Source of the DNA: Streptomyces adustus
GTDB lineage: Bacteria; Actinomycetota; Actinomycetes; Streptomycetales; Streptomycetaceae
Assembly: GCF_009377175.1 (NCBI RefSeq)
Contig: NZ_VJZD01000021.1
Coordinates: 1 to 64,000, forward strand
DNA: 64,000 nucleotides
Reading direction: 5' to 3'
The notes beneath the pieces were generated by a model. That model was not told where the DNA came from, did not search any database, and saw only the letters and a list, made by a program, of their open reading frames with translations. The translations under genes and the position numbers were made by a program. Numbering within the stretch: the stretch's first letter is position 1; the number at the start of each line of letters is the position of its first letter. Shown here piece by piece: positions 1 through 20,875 of this stretch.

Positions 1-1
1 C

Positions 2-13804
<13,803 letters not shown>

Positions 13805-13807
13805 CCC

Positions 13808-14023
13808 ATGACCAACCCGTTCGAGGACCAGGACGGCACCTTCCTCGTGCTCGTCAACGACGAGAACCAGCACTCGCTGTGGCCGCAGTTCGCGGACGTC
13901 CCCGACGGCTGGAGCCTCGCCCACGGACCCGACACCCACGCCGCCTGCCTGGAGTACGTCGAGCGGAACTGGACCGACATGCGGCCCAGGAGCCTCGCCG
14001 ACGCCATGAACGCCCAGCAGTAG
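13808..14023 (+). CDS. MbtH-like NRPS accessory protein
   Basis: This 71-aa protein carries the MbtH signature: [10 protein letters not shown], then VPDGW, then a terminal [11 protein letters not shown] block, with the conserved tryptophans in place. MbtH-like proteins bind adenylation domains and are needed for their solubility and activity. The start lies 3 nt after the synthetase stop, with GGAGGA just upstream, so it is translated with the NRPS as one operon. The first MbtH residues and length are normal for the family. It most likely serves the NRPS immediately upstream. Confidence 0.96.
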   Translation: MTNPFEDQDGTFLVLVNDENQHSLWPQFADVPDGWSLAHGPDTHAACLEYVERNWTDMRPRSLADAMNAQQ

Positions 14024-14034
14024 CGCGGCTCGCA

Positions 14035-15282
14035 GTGAACCTGACCGAAACCACCGACGAGGCCCGCGACACCGCGGGCCTCGCCCGGTCCGACGACCTC
14101 GCCGCGGCCCTGCTCACGCCCGAGGCCCGCCGGGACCCGTACCCCTTCTACGCCCGCATGCGCCGCGAGGACCCGGTCCACCGCAGCGCCCAGGGCATCT
14201 GGTACCTCACCCGGTACGCCGACGTCGAGGCCGCCCTGAGCGACCTGCGGCTGTCCAACGACCGGGACCGCATGACCCGCGCCTACACCGCGCTCGGCGG
14301 CGATCTGAAGGCCTTCAGCCGGCTCACCGACCGGCTCGGCCGGGTGATGAGCAACACCGACCCGCCGGACCACGCCCGGCTGCGCAAGCTGGCCAACCGG
14401 GCCTTCACCGCCCGGCGGGTCGAGGCCCTGCGCGACGGCATCCAGCGGATCGTCGACCGGCTCATCGACGAGGCCGTCGCGGCCGGGCCGACCATGGACC
14501 TGATCGAGGCGGTCGCCTCCCCGCTGCCGATGTCCGTCGTCTGCGAGCTCTTCGGCATCCCGGCCGAGGACCTCCCGCAGGTCAAGACCTGGTTCCACCG
14601 CTTCGGCCGGCTCAGCGAGGACATCGACAAGTCCGAGGCGGCGATCGAGCAGTACGAGGCGTACCTGGCCCGGCTCGTCCACGACCGCCGGGCCGACCCC
14701 GGCGACGACCTCATCAGCGCCCTGGTCGCCACGCAGGCGCAGGACGACCGGCTCACCGACTCCGAACTGCTGGCCACCTGCTTCGTCCTGATCACCGCAG
14801 GCGACGAGACCACCACCCACCTGGTCGGGAACGGCATGCTCGCCCTGCTGCGCCACCCCGACCAACTGGCCCGGCTGCGCGCGGATCCGACGCTCATCCG
14901 TACGGCCGTCGAGGAACTCGCCCGCTACGACACGCCGACCCAGGCGATCGTCCGGGTCGCCGCCGAGGACGTCGAGATCGGCGGGCGGACGCTGCGCGAG
15001 GGCGAGCTGGCCTACCTGTTCCTCGCCGCGACCAACCGGGACCCCGAGCGCTTCGAGGACCCCGACCGGCTCGACCTGACCCGCCCCGGCAACCGGCATC
15101 TCAGCTTCGGCAACGGACCGCACTTCTGCCTAGGCGGCCCGCTGGCCAAGCTCCAGGCGGAGGTGGCCGTCGGCACGCTGGTCCGCCGGCTCCCGCACCT
15201 GCGGACGGCCGACGGCGCGGTCCTCGACTGGCGGCCCAACCCGCTGCAACGGCGGCTCACCGCGCTTCCGCTCACCTACTGA
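14035..15282 (+). CDS. Cytochrome P450, likely tailoring oxidase of the NRPS product
   Basis: The GTG start at 14035 lies 11 nt after the mbtH stop and gives 415 aa, the normal bacterial class I P450 length. The I-helix oxygen-binding motif AGDETT is at residues 255-260, the K-helix ExxR at 294-297, and the heme loop FGNGPHFC at 358-365 with Cys365 as the thiolate ligand. The open frame extends upstream into mbtH, but earlier starts would overlap that gene and lack any P450 sequence. No ferredoxin or reductase gene is adjacent, so electrons must come from elsewhere in the cell. From its position it probably hydroxylates or cross-links an amino acid on the carrier protein or the released peptide; the substrate cannot be read from sequence. 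Confidence 0.93.
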   Translation: MNLTETTDEARDTAGLARSDDLAAALLTPEARRDPYPFYARMRREDPVHRSAQGIWYLTRYADVEAALSDLRLSNDRDRMTRAYTALGGDLKAFSRLTDRLGRVMSNTDPPDHARLRKLANRAFTARRVEALRDGIQRIVDRLIDEAVAAGPTMDLIEAVASPLPMSVVCELFGIPAEDLPQVKTWFHRFGRLSEDIDKSEAAIEQYEAYLARLVHDRRADPGDDLISALVATQAQDDRLTDSELLATCFVLITAGDETTTHLVGNGMLALLRHPDQLARLRADPTLIRTAVEELARYDTPTQAIVRVAAEDVEIGGRTLREGELAYLFLAATNRDPERFEDPDRLDLTRPGNRHLSFGNGPHFCLGGPLAKLQAEVAVGTLVRRLPHLRTADGAVLDWRPNPLQRRLTALPLTY

Positions 15283-15312
15283 CCCATGAACGACGACGAA
15301 GGAGAAGTGACC

Positions 15313-16050
15313 ATGGCCCGAGAGTTCGAGGTCCGCCGGGAACAGGACCTGCCCGCCACACCGGAACAGGTCTGGCAGGCGGTCGCCACCGGCGCCGGCA
15401 ACCTCGGCTGGCTGTACCCGATGGAGGTCGAGCCGCGCGTCGGCGGAAAGGTCACCCGGGCCGACGGCACCGTCGTGACGTGGGAGCCGCCCCACCACTT
15501 CGCCGTACGCGTGTCCCTGGACAGCGGGTTCTCCAACACCCTCACCTACCTGATCGACCCGCTCGACGACGGGACCAGCCATCTGCGGATGGGAATCCAC
15601 TGGGTGCACACGGGAGTCGTCGAGGAGCACTGGGACACCAAGGCGGACGCGGCCGAGAAGCACGTCGACTTCTACCAGCACTCCCTCCCCGAGTACCTGA
15701 GGCACTTCGCCGGCCGCCCCGCCGTCTACGTCAAGGCAGCCCGCCCCGAGCCCACCGACGACCCCGCCGACTTCGCCGCGCTGCGCCGACGCCTCGGCCT
15801 GGCCGACGACACGGCCGTCGGCGACCGGCTGTCGATCGACCTGCCGGGCACGGACGGCGACCCGACGGAGGTGGTCGTGGACTGGCTGAGCCCCGACTTC
15901 GTGGGCCTGCGAGGCCCGGACGCGCTGTACCGGTTCTTCAACGGCAGCTCCTGGAACTGGCCGATCTGGGTGGGCCACCACCTGTTCGCGGAGGACACGG
16001 ACGAAGAGCTGGCCACCAAGGCCTGGAACGCCTGGCTCAACGGCGCCTGA
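15313..16050 (+). CDS. SRPBCC (AHSA1/START-fold) domain protein
   Basis: The protein is 245 aa from the ATG at 15313. That start is chosen because AAGGAGA at 15299-15305 sits 7 nt upstream, whereas the earlier in-frame ATG at 15286 has no ribosome binding site. The N-terminal ~150 residues look like an SRPBCC ligand-binding fold of the AHSA1/polyketide-cyclase type (FEVRREQDLPATPEQVWQAV..., WEPPHHFAV, later WVHTGVVEEHWD). The C-terminal ~90 residues (RLSIDLPGTDGDPTEVVVDW..., ALYRFFNGSSW) may form a second, divergent half. Such folds bind hydrophobic ligands and in biosynthetic clusters can act as cyclases or aromatases, but many are regulators or of unknown role. It follows the P450 stop by 30 nt and is probably in the same transcript. 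Its biosynthetic role is inference. Confidence 0.8.
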   Translation: MAREFEVRREQDLPATPEQVWQAVATGAGNLGWLYPMEVEPRVGGKVTRADGTVVTWEPPHHFAVRVSLDSGFSNTLTYLIDPLDDGTSHLRMGIHWVHTGVVEEHWDTKADAAEKHVDFYQHSLPEYLRHFAGRPAVYVKAARPEPTDDPADFAALRRRLGLADDTAVGDRLSIDLPGTDGDPTEVVVDWLSPDFVGLRGPDALYRFFNGSSWNWPIWVGHHLFAEDTDEELATKAWNAWLNGA

Positions 16051-16084
16051 CCCCGTCGTACGACACACAACCGAAGGACCTCTG

Positions 16085-16273
16085 GTGGAAACACTGCTCT
16101 ACGCCGCCGAACTCGTCCGGGAGGACGGCGCCTACAAGCTCGTGGTGCAGGACGTGGTGCGGGACACCGTCCAGGTCACCCCGGTCCCCGAATCCGCGGT
16201 GGCCAGGCTCCCTACCTTCCTGTCGGTGCTGAGTTCCAAGCTCGGATCGGCGCCTGGACGCGGCCGCCGGTAG
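16085..16273 (+). CDS. 62-aa protein of unknown function, paralogue A
   Basis: The GTG start at 16085 is preceded by GAAGGA (16073-16078). I do not recognise the family. The protein has a compact hydrophobic pattern (LYAAELVREDGAYKLVV) and ends in a basic tail. It is clearly related to the 19262-19453 product: both share an AEL...GAYKLVV...TVQ...AV..LP.FLS.L core of about 50 residues. There is no signal peptide or membrane segment, so it is probably cytosolic. It is the last gene of the NRPS/mbtH/P450/SRPBCC series, just before a perfect hairpin terminator. Possible roles include a partner of an NRPS domain or of the SRPBCC protein, but nothing in the sequence proves this. Confidence 0.75.
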   Translation: METLLYAAELVREDGAYKLVVQDVVRDTVQVTPVPESAVARLPTFLSVLSSKLGSAPGRGRR

Positions 16274-16290
16274 AACGCTTCCGGCACCCC

Positions 16291-16318
16291 GGGGCCGGTG
16301 CCGGACGGCACCGGCCCC
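16291..16318. terminator. Perfect 12-bp hairpin after the NRPS operon
   Basis: Arms 16291-16302 and 16307-16318 are perfectly complementary (GGGGCCGGTGCC with its reverse complement) around a GGAC tetraloop. There is no T-run, which is usual for actinobacterial terminators. It lies 17 nt after the 62-aa gene stop and also just beyond the end of the minus-strand oxidase remnant, so it can act in both directions. Confidence 0.85.
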
Positions 16319-16334
16319 GTACTCCCGCCGCACG

Positions 16335-16835
16335 TCAGCCCAGCACCGTGCTGGAAGCGGCCCCCTCGGCCACGGGCCGCTGGCGGGACCGGGGAGGCCC
16401 GTAGCGTCCCGCGTCGATACCGGGGACCAGGCGGCGCAGCGTCGCGGCTTCCCAGCGCTCGTACGGCACACCGGTCCGCTCGAACGGCGCGACGACGTGC
16501 GACGTCCCGGAGCCCGGCGCGTCGAGGAGTACCGCCCCGGTCCGCCGGAACGCGGCCGGCGCGGGGCCGGGCACGGCACCCAGGTGCTCCCCCCATCGGG
16601 CCCAGCAGTGCCGGGACTCCCAGGCGGTGGCGACACCGTCCCAGGTCGAGTAGTCGAAACGGATGATCGCGCTCGACGCGCTGGTGGAGCCGTGGCCGAC
16701 GCCGCCTGCCTTGTCGACGACCACGACGCGCCGACCGGTGCGTGCCGGCTCCAGTGCCACCGAGGCACCGATCACACCGGCCCCCACGACGACCGCGTCC
16801 GCGCCGGACGGAGGCGTGTCCCGCATGGCGTTCAT
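16335..16835 (-). pseudogene. Truncated FAD-dependent (DAO-type) oxidoreductase remnant
   Basis: The reading frame gives 166 aa and contains only the N-terminal dinucleotide-binding part of a DAO/DadA-family flavoenzyme: VVVGAGVIGASVAL (GxGxxG), then a VVVVDKAGG acidic-end strand and an STSASSAIIRFDYS stretch typical of the family. Full-length members are roughly 370-480 aa, so the substrate domain and the C-terminal FAD-contacting part are missing. The frame stops just after LRRLVPGIDAGRYGPP, and only ~16 nt separate it from the terminator, so no downstream remainder is present. It is most simply a decayed gene cut when the neighbouring operon was inserted or rearranged. Confidence 0.75.
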
Positions 16836-16986
16836 CGTGCCGCCGCGATCGAGGGCGTCGGCCTGGCCTTCCCGGGCCGGACGCGAACACGCGGGGCGAT
16901 TTCCCCCGTCCGAGTGAGGCCCGCCCGACGCGCGGTCCGGTCGCAGGTTACTGACGCTGCGTCACCTCCCGTCGCACACTGGCGTC

Positions 16987-18732
16987 ATGGTCATCAATCC
17001 AGGAGACTCCCCGGACGGCTCGACGGCACGCGAGATCGACCGGCTCGCGACCTCGTACTGGGACTTCCTGCTCGCCCGCGAGCCGTTGCTGCGCACGCGC
17101 CGCGGGCTGCCGGTCGAGTCGCTGCCGGGAGTGTCCGAGGCGGAGGCCGACGAGCACGCGGGGTTCGCCGCGGGGGTGCTGAGCCGGCTGGCCGCGTTGC
17201 CGCCGTCCGAGCTGTCCGGTGCCGCCGCCGACACGGCGGGCTTCCTGCGGGCGCTGGCCGAACAGGAGGCGGAGGCGGGGCGTTTCCACTGGCTCGGCCC
17301 CACCGCCACGCCGTACCAGCTCTTCCGTCTCCAGCAGTACGGTGACAGCGTCTTCCGCCCGTTCCGCTTCGAGCACCGGGCCGACGCGGACCGGTATGTC
17401 ACCCTCGTACGGGACTTGGCCCGGTGTGTCGCGACGATCGGCGACAAGGTCGCCGGGCAGGCGGCGCGGGGTGTCCGCATCCACGCGCCCGCCCTCGCCG
17501 GTGTCCACACCACACTCACCCGGCTGCGGGAGTCGGTGGCACGGTACGTCCGGGCGGACGCCGGGCGGCTCGACCGGCTCGACGCGGCGAGCCGGGGGTA
17601 CCTGCGCGACGCGGTGGAGCGGCTCGTGGCCACCGGACTGGAACCGGCGTTCGACCGCCTTCTCGCCCTCGTCGGCGACCCGCACTACCTCCGGCAGGCG
17701 CCGCAGGCCGTCGGCTGGGCCCGCTACCCGGAGGGCGAGGCGGCCTACCGGGCCTTCGTCCGGACGTACACCTCCGGCGACACGCCGCCCGAACGCCTCC
17801 ACGAACTCGGCCGGGAGCACTGCCGCGAACTCGGCGAGCGGATGCGGGAGCTGCGCGACACGCTCGGCTTCGCGGGCACGGAGGCGGAGTTCAACGAGCG
17901 GCTCGCGACCGAACCGCGCCTGTACGCGGCCACCCCGCAGGACGTCGAGGCCCGCTACCGCGGACACCTCGACCGCCTCACTCCGCTGCTGCCGCGCTGG
18001 TTCGCGGTCCTGCCCCGCGCCCCCTACGACGTGGCCCGCCTCGACCCGGCGCTGGAGGGGTCGATGACGTTCGGCTACTACGAACCGCCGACCGCCGCGC
18101 AACCGGTGGGACGCTACCGCTACAACGCCTCGGACCTGGCACACCGGTCACTGCTCGGTGCGGCCGCGCTGATCTACCACGAGCTGTCGCCCGGGCACCA
18201 CTTCCACCTCGCCCGCCAGGCCGAGAACACCGCGCTGCCCGACCTGCGACGCGAACTGGTCGCCTTCGGCGGCTTCGAGGAGGGCTGGGCGGAGTACGCG
18301 GCAGGGCTCGCCTGGGAGATGGGGCTGTACGACGACCCGTGGGACGCGTACGGACGACTGGCCCATGAACGCTTCACCGCGCAGCGCCTCGTCGTCGACA
18401 CCGGTCTCAACCTCGGGACGATGACACTGGAGGAGGCGCGCACCTTCATGCGCGCCCACGCGGCAGCCGAGTCCGAGCGGCAGATCACGACCGAGCTGTT
18501 GCGCTACGCGACCGATATGCCGGGGCAGGCGCTGACGTACAGGGCAGGCCATGCGGAGTTCACGGCACTGCGGACAGCGTGCGAACGCGACGCCGGCGCC
18601 GCGTTCGACGTGCGCGCCTTTCACGAGACCGTGCTGGCCGGCGGCACCCTGCCGTTTCCCGCGCTGCGCCGACGGGTGGAGAGAGAACTGCAAGGCGATT
18701 CCAGGAGAGTGCCGCTCTACTCGAAGGAGTGA
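16987..18732 (+). CDS. DUF885 family protein (putative metallopeptidase-like)
   Basis: The protein is 581 aa from the ATG at 16987. It has the DUF885 hallmarks: a HELSPGHH motif (His398, Glu399, His403/404) resembling a zinc-binding HExxx..H arrangement, followed by GGFEEGWAEYAAGLAWEMG from about residue 428 and a helical C-terminal region. DUF885 proteins are generally predicted metal-dependent hydrolases/peptidases, sometimes secreted; here there is no signal peptide, so it is likely cytosolic. The gene is 150 nt from the divergent oxidase remnant. Its link to the NRPS cluster is unproven. It could be a housekeeping peptidase flanked by cluster genes, or it could process the peptide product. 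Confidence 0.88.
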   Translation: MVINPGDSPDGSTAREIDRLATSYWDFLLAREPLLRTRRGLPVESLPGVSEAEADEHAGFAAGVLSRLAALPPSELSGAAADTAGFLRALAEQEAEAGRFHWLGPTATPYQLFRLQQYGDSVFRPFRFEHRADADRYVTLVRDLARCVATIGDKVAGQAARGVRIHAPALAGVHTTLTRLRESVARYVRADAGRLDRLDAASRGYLRDAVERLVATGLEPAFDRLLALVGDPHYLRQAPQAVGWARYPEGEAAYRAFVRTYTSGDTPPERLHELGREHCRELGERMRELRDTLGFAGTEAEFNERLATEPRLYAATPQDVEARYRGHLDRLTPLLPRWFAVLPRAPYDVARLDPALEGSMTFGYYEPPTAAQPVGRYRYNASDLAHRSLLGAAALIYHELSPGHHFHLARQAENTALPDLRRELVAFGGFEEGWAEYAAGLAWEMGLYDDPWDAYGRLAHERFTAQRLVVDTGLNLGTMTLEEARTFMRAHAAAESERQITTELLRYATDMPGQALTYRAGHAEFTALRTACERDAGAAFDVRAFHETVLAGGTLPFPALRRRVERELQGDSRRVPLYSKE

Positions 18733-18835
18733 AGGCCATGAGGAATCCGTAGCCGTCCGCTCGACCTCGGATACTCTCTGTAATCGTCACGTTTTCCGTC
18801 GTCATCTCCTCGACAGAAGAGAAGGATGTTCTGCC

Positions 18836-19213
18836 ATGCCGCCTGTAGTACCTCCTTTCCTCATCGGTCTGATCACCGCATCCCTGGTGAAAAGGCTGGG
18901 TAAACCCTTGATGCGCGGGCTCGTCAAAACGTCGGTCGGACTGGGAATCGAAGTCAAGCGGGCCGTCCAGGAAGCCGGCGAGGGAATCCAGGACCTCGCG
19001 GTCGAGGCGACCGCCGAAGCGCTCGCGGTCAGGACCGCAGAAGGTGCCGAGCACGGCGTCGGCGCCCCGGAGGAAGGCGCGGCGGGCCGGGTCGCGGCGG
19101 CCGCCAACTCGACGCCCGCGGCCGCTGCCGCGAACGAGGGACAGTCCGGCGGTGAGGGCAAGCCCGCCGGCAAGAACCGCAGCGGCGGTTCGGTCGCCAC
19201 CAAGGTGCGCTGA
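18836..19213 (+). CDS. DUF5132-like small membrane-associated protein, copy 1
   Basis: The start at ATG 18836 is set by GAAGGA at 18821-18826 and by alignment with the second copy at 20431. The 125-aa product opens with a short hydrophobic stretch (VVPPFLIGLITASLVKRL), then a basic amphipathic segment (KPLMRGLVKTSVGLGIEVKRAVQEAGE), then a low-complexity Ala/Gly/Ser tail rich in charge. The N-terminal ~65 residues resemble the DUF5132 type found in Streptomyces; I am moderately sure of that assignment. The layout suggests a single-pass or peripheral membrane anchor with a soluble tail. It heads a probable operon with the small protein at 19262 and the type II thioesterase. Confidence 0.7.
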   Translation: MPPVVPPFLIGLITASLVKRLGKPLMRGLVKTSVGLGIEVKRAVQEAGEGIQDLAVEATAEALAVRTAEGAEHGVGAPEEGAAGRVAAAANSTPAAAAANEGQSGGEGKPAGKNRSGGSVATKVR

Positions 19214-19261
19214 GTCGGCCGACCGACTCACGAGGACGACACCCTGATGGAGACAGGTCAG

Positions 19262-19453
19262 ATGTCTGCGACCGGAACCCCCTTGTATTCCGCGGAACTC
19301 ATCCAGGAAGGCGGTGCCTACAAACTCGTCGTGACCGATCGTCAGCGCCACACCGTGCAGGCCACCTACGTGTCCAGGAGGGCGGTGGAGCAGCTTCCCG
19401 CCTTCCTCTCCAAGCTCGACTCCCTGCACCAGCGCGGGCTGCGCCGGCGATGA
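19262..19453 (+). CDS. 63-aa protein of unknown function, paralogue B
   Basis: This is a paralogue of the 62-aa product at 16085: SAELIQEGGAYKLVV aligns with AAELVREDGAYKLVV and the same TVQ...AV..LP.FLS.L pattern follows. I favour the ATG at 19262 because GGAG (19249-19252) is 9 nt upstream; an in-frame ATG at 19247 would add five residues and is also possible. Its stop overlaps the thioesterase start by 4 nt (ATGA), so the two are translationally coupled. That coupling links this unknown family to NRPS editing. There is no membrane segment or signal peptide. Confidence 0.75.
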   Translation: MSATGTPLYSAELIQEGGAYKLVVTDRQRHTVQATYVSRRAVEQLPAFLSKLDSLHQRGLRRR

Positions 19454-20199
19454 CGACGACCGAGGCGAAGAAGTGGTTCCGGGTCCACCGGCGGACGGCG
19501 GACCCCCGGCTCCGGCTGGTGTGCTTCCCGCACGCAGGCGGCACGGCGCAGCTGTTCCACGGCTGGCCCGCGCTGCTGCCGTCGGACGTCGAGGTGCTCG
19601 CCGTCCGCTACCCCGGCCGCCAGGACCGGCTCGCGGAAGCCTGTATCGAGGACATGGCCACCCTGGCCGACACGATCGAGGACGCACTGCGGCCCTGGCT
19701 CGACCGGCCGTTGGCACTCTTCGGACACAGCATGGGCGCCTGCGTCGCCTACGAGGTGGCCCTGAGGCTGGAGGCCCGCGGCATCGTCCCCGAACACCTG
19801 ATGGTCTCCGCACACGAAGCCCCCCATCGGGCCGACCGTGCCGCGCTGCACGACGCCGACGACGAGACCCTGATCTCCCATGTCCGGCAGCTCGGCGACC
19901 TGCACTCGGAGGCCTACGACATCCCGGAACTGCGTGACCTGCTGCTGCCCGCACTGCGTTCGGACTACCGGCTGATCGAGGGCTATCACCCCCCGAACCC
20001 GGCACCGGTCAAGGCGCCGATCACCGCGTACGCCGGCCAGGACGATCAGAGTTGCGCGCTCGACGCGGTCCTCGCCTGGTCCGGCCTCACCGCCCCGGGC
20101 GCCTTCGAACTGAGCCCGTACCCCGGGGACCACTTCTACCTCGTGGCCCGGGAGGCCGAAGTCGTCGCGGACGTGGCGGCACGCCTCGCACGCGGGTGA
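19450..20199 (+). CDS. Type II thioesterase (NRPS editing)
   Basis: This is a 249-aa stand-alone alpha/beta-hydrolase. The family N-terminus LRLVCFPHAGGTAQLFHGWP, an AVRYPGRQDRL block and the nucleophile elbow GHSMG with Ser94 are all present, and GDHFYL near the C-terminus supplies the catalytic His. Type II thioesterases remove misprimed or stalled acyl groups from carrier proteins. Start-stop overlap with the upstream 63-aa gene indicates coupled translation. The NRPS upstream already has its own C-terminal TE, so this one is expected to have a housekeeping role. A strong hairpin follows the stop by 35 nt. Confidence 0.94.
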   Translation: MTTTEAKKWFRVHRRTADPRLRLVCFPHAGGTAQLFHGWPALLPSDVEVLAVRYPGRQDRLAEACIEDMATLADTIEDALRPWLDRPLALFGHSMGACVAYEVALRLEARGIVPEHLMVSAHEAPHRADRAALHDADDETLISHVRQLGDLHSEAYDIPELRDLLLPALRSDYRLIEGYHPPNPAPVKAPITAYAGQDDQSCALDAVLAWSGLTAPGAFELSPYPGDHFYLVAREAEVVADVAARLARG

Positions 20200-20234
20200 G
20201 GCGCCGGTCGGGCCGGACAAGGGCTGTCCCCAGC

Positions 20235-20263
20235 TTCGGGCGGAAGGCGGGATTCCGCCCGAA
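20235..20263. terminator. Perfect 11-bp hairpin after the thioesterase
   Basis: Arms 20235-20245 (TTCGGGCGGAA) and 20253-20263 are perfectly complementary around a 7-nt loop. It sits 35 nt past the thioesterase stop and separates that operon from the second DUF5132-like gene. Confidence 0.82.
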
Positions 20264-20430
20264 CGAATGAACAGCGCCGGGTTCTACAGGCACATCGACC
20301 GACGTCCGACTATCGTGATTTTCGGTGGGGGTGAAATTCCTGGAATTCCTGCCCGGCCTTGTCGGCCAGAGGGTACTGGTTCGTGCGACGTCGGCAGTCT
20401 TGCTGTGTACATCAAGAAGAGGGTTCACAC

Positions 20431-20691
20431 ATGCTCCCTACGATTCCTCCCTTCCTCGTCGGCATGATGGCGGCCCCTCTGGTCAAAAGAGTGGCGAAAC
20501 CGCTGGCGCGAGGCGTCATCAAGACGTCCGTCGGCCTGACCTTCGAAATCAGGCGTGCGGCCATCGAGGCCGGCGAGGAGATCCAGGCCCTCACCGCCGA
20601 AGTGGCCGCCGAGAAACTGGCGAGTTCCGCTCGCGTACGTCGTGGGAGTGTCGACGGTGAGGTGATGGCGCACGGCGCCGCGGTCGGCTGA
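20431..20691 (+). CDS. DUF5132-like small membrane-associated protein, copy 2
   Basis: The ATG at 20431 gives 86 aa. The first ~65 residues closely match the 18836 product: IPPFLVGMMAAPLVKRVAKP, then RGVIKTSVGLTFEIRRAA, then EAGEEIQ. This copy lacks the long Ala/Gly/Ser tail of copy 1. An upstream in-frame GTG at 20359 exists, but the similarity to copy 1 begins exactly at 20431. It follows a terminator and has 167 nt of leader, so it probably has its own promoter. The function is unknown; a membrane-associated accessory or scaffold role is inference. Confidence 0.7.
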   Translation: MLPTIPPFLVGMMAAPLVKRVAKPLARGVIKTSVGLTFEIRRAAIEAGEEIQALTAEVAAEKLASSARVRRGSVDGEVMAHGAAVG

Positions 20692-20769
20692 GGACCGTCG
20701 GTCTACGCGAAGGCGGTGCTCCCCGAGCCGGGGCCGCGCCGCCCCTTTGCCGACCGGACCCCGGTACTG

Positions 20770-20783
20770 GGGCCGATGGTCCC
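20770..20783. promoter_or_regulatory. DevR/OsdR-like palindrome upstream of narG
   Basis: The 14-mer GGGCCGATGGTCCC is a near-palindrome matching the general GGGNC...GNCCC shape of DevR/DosR boxes. It lies 92 nt before the narG ATG. The reverse complement of the narK-upstream site at 28271 is identical at 11 of 14 positions (GGGCCNNNGGTCCC). Regulation by an oxygen/redox two-component regulator is inferred, not shown. Confidence 0.5.
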
Positions 20784-20875
20784 TGTCGTGACCGGCCGGA
20801 TGGGGCCGGAAGGCCAGGCGGCAGGGACTGCCAGCCCAGGTGCGCCACGGCCTGAGGCTTCTAGCGTTTCCGACC

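Noticed and set aside
18783..20325. A promoter element shared by the two DUF5132-like genes (ATCGTCACGTTTTCCG and ATCGTGATTTTCGG)
   Set aside because: The likeness is short, needs gaps, and lies at different distances from the two starts.
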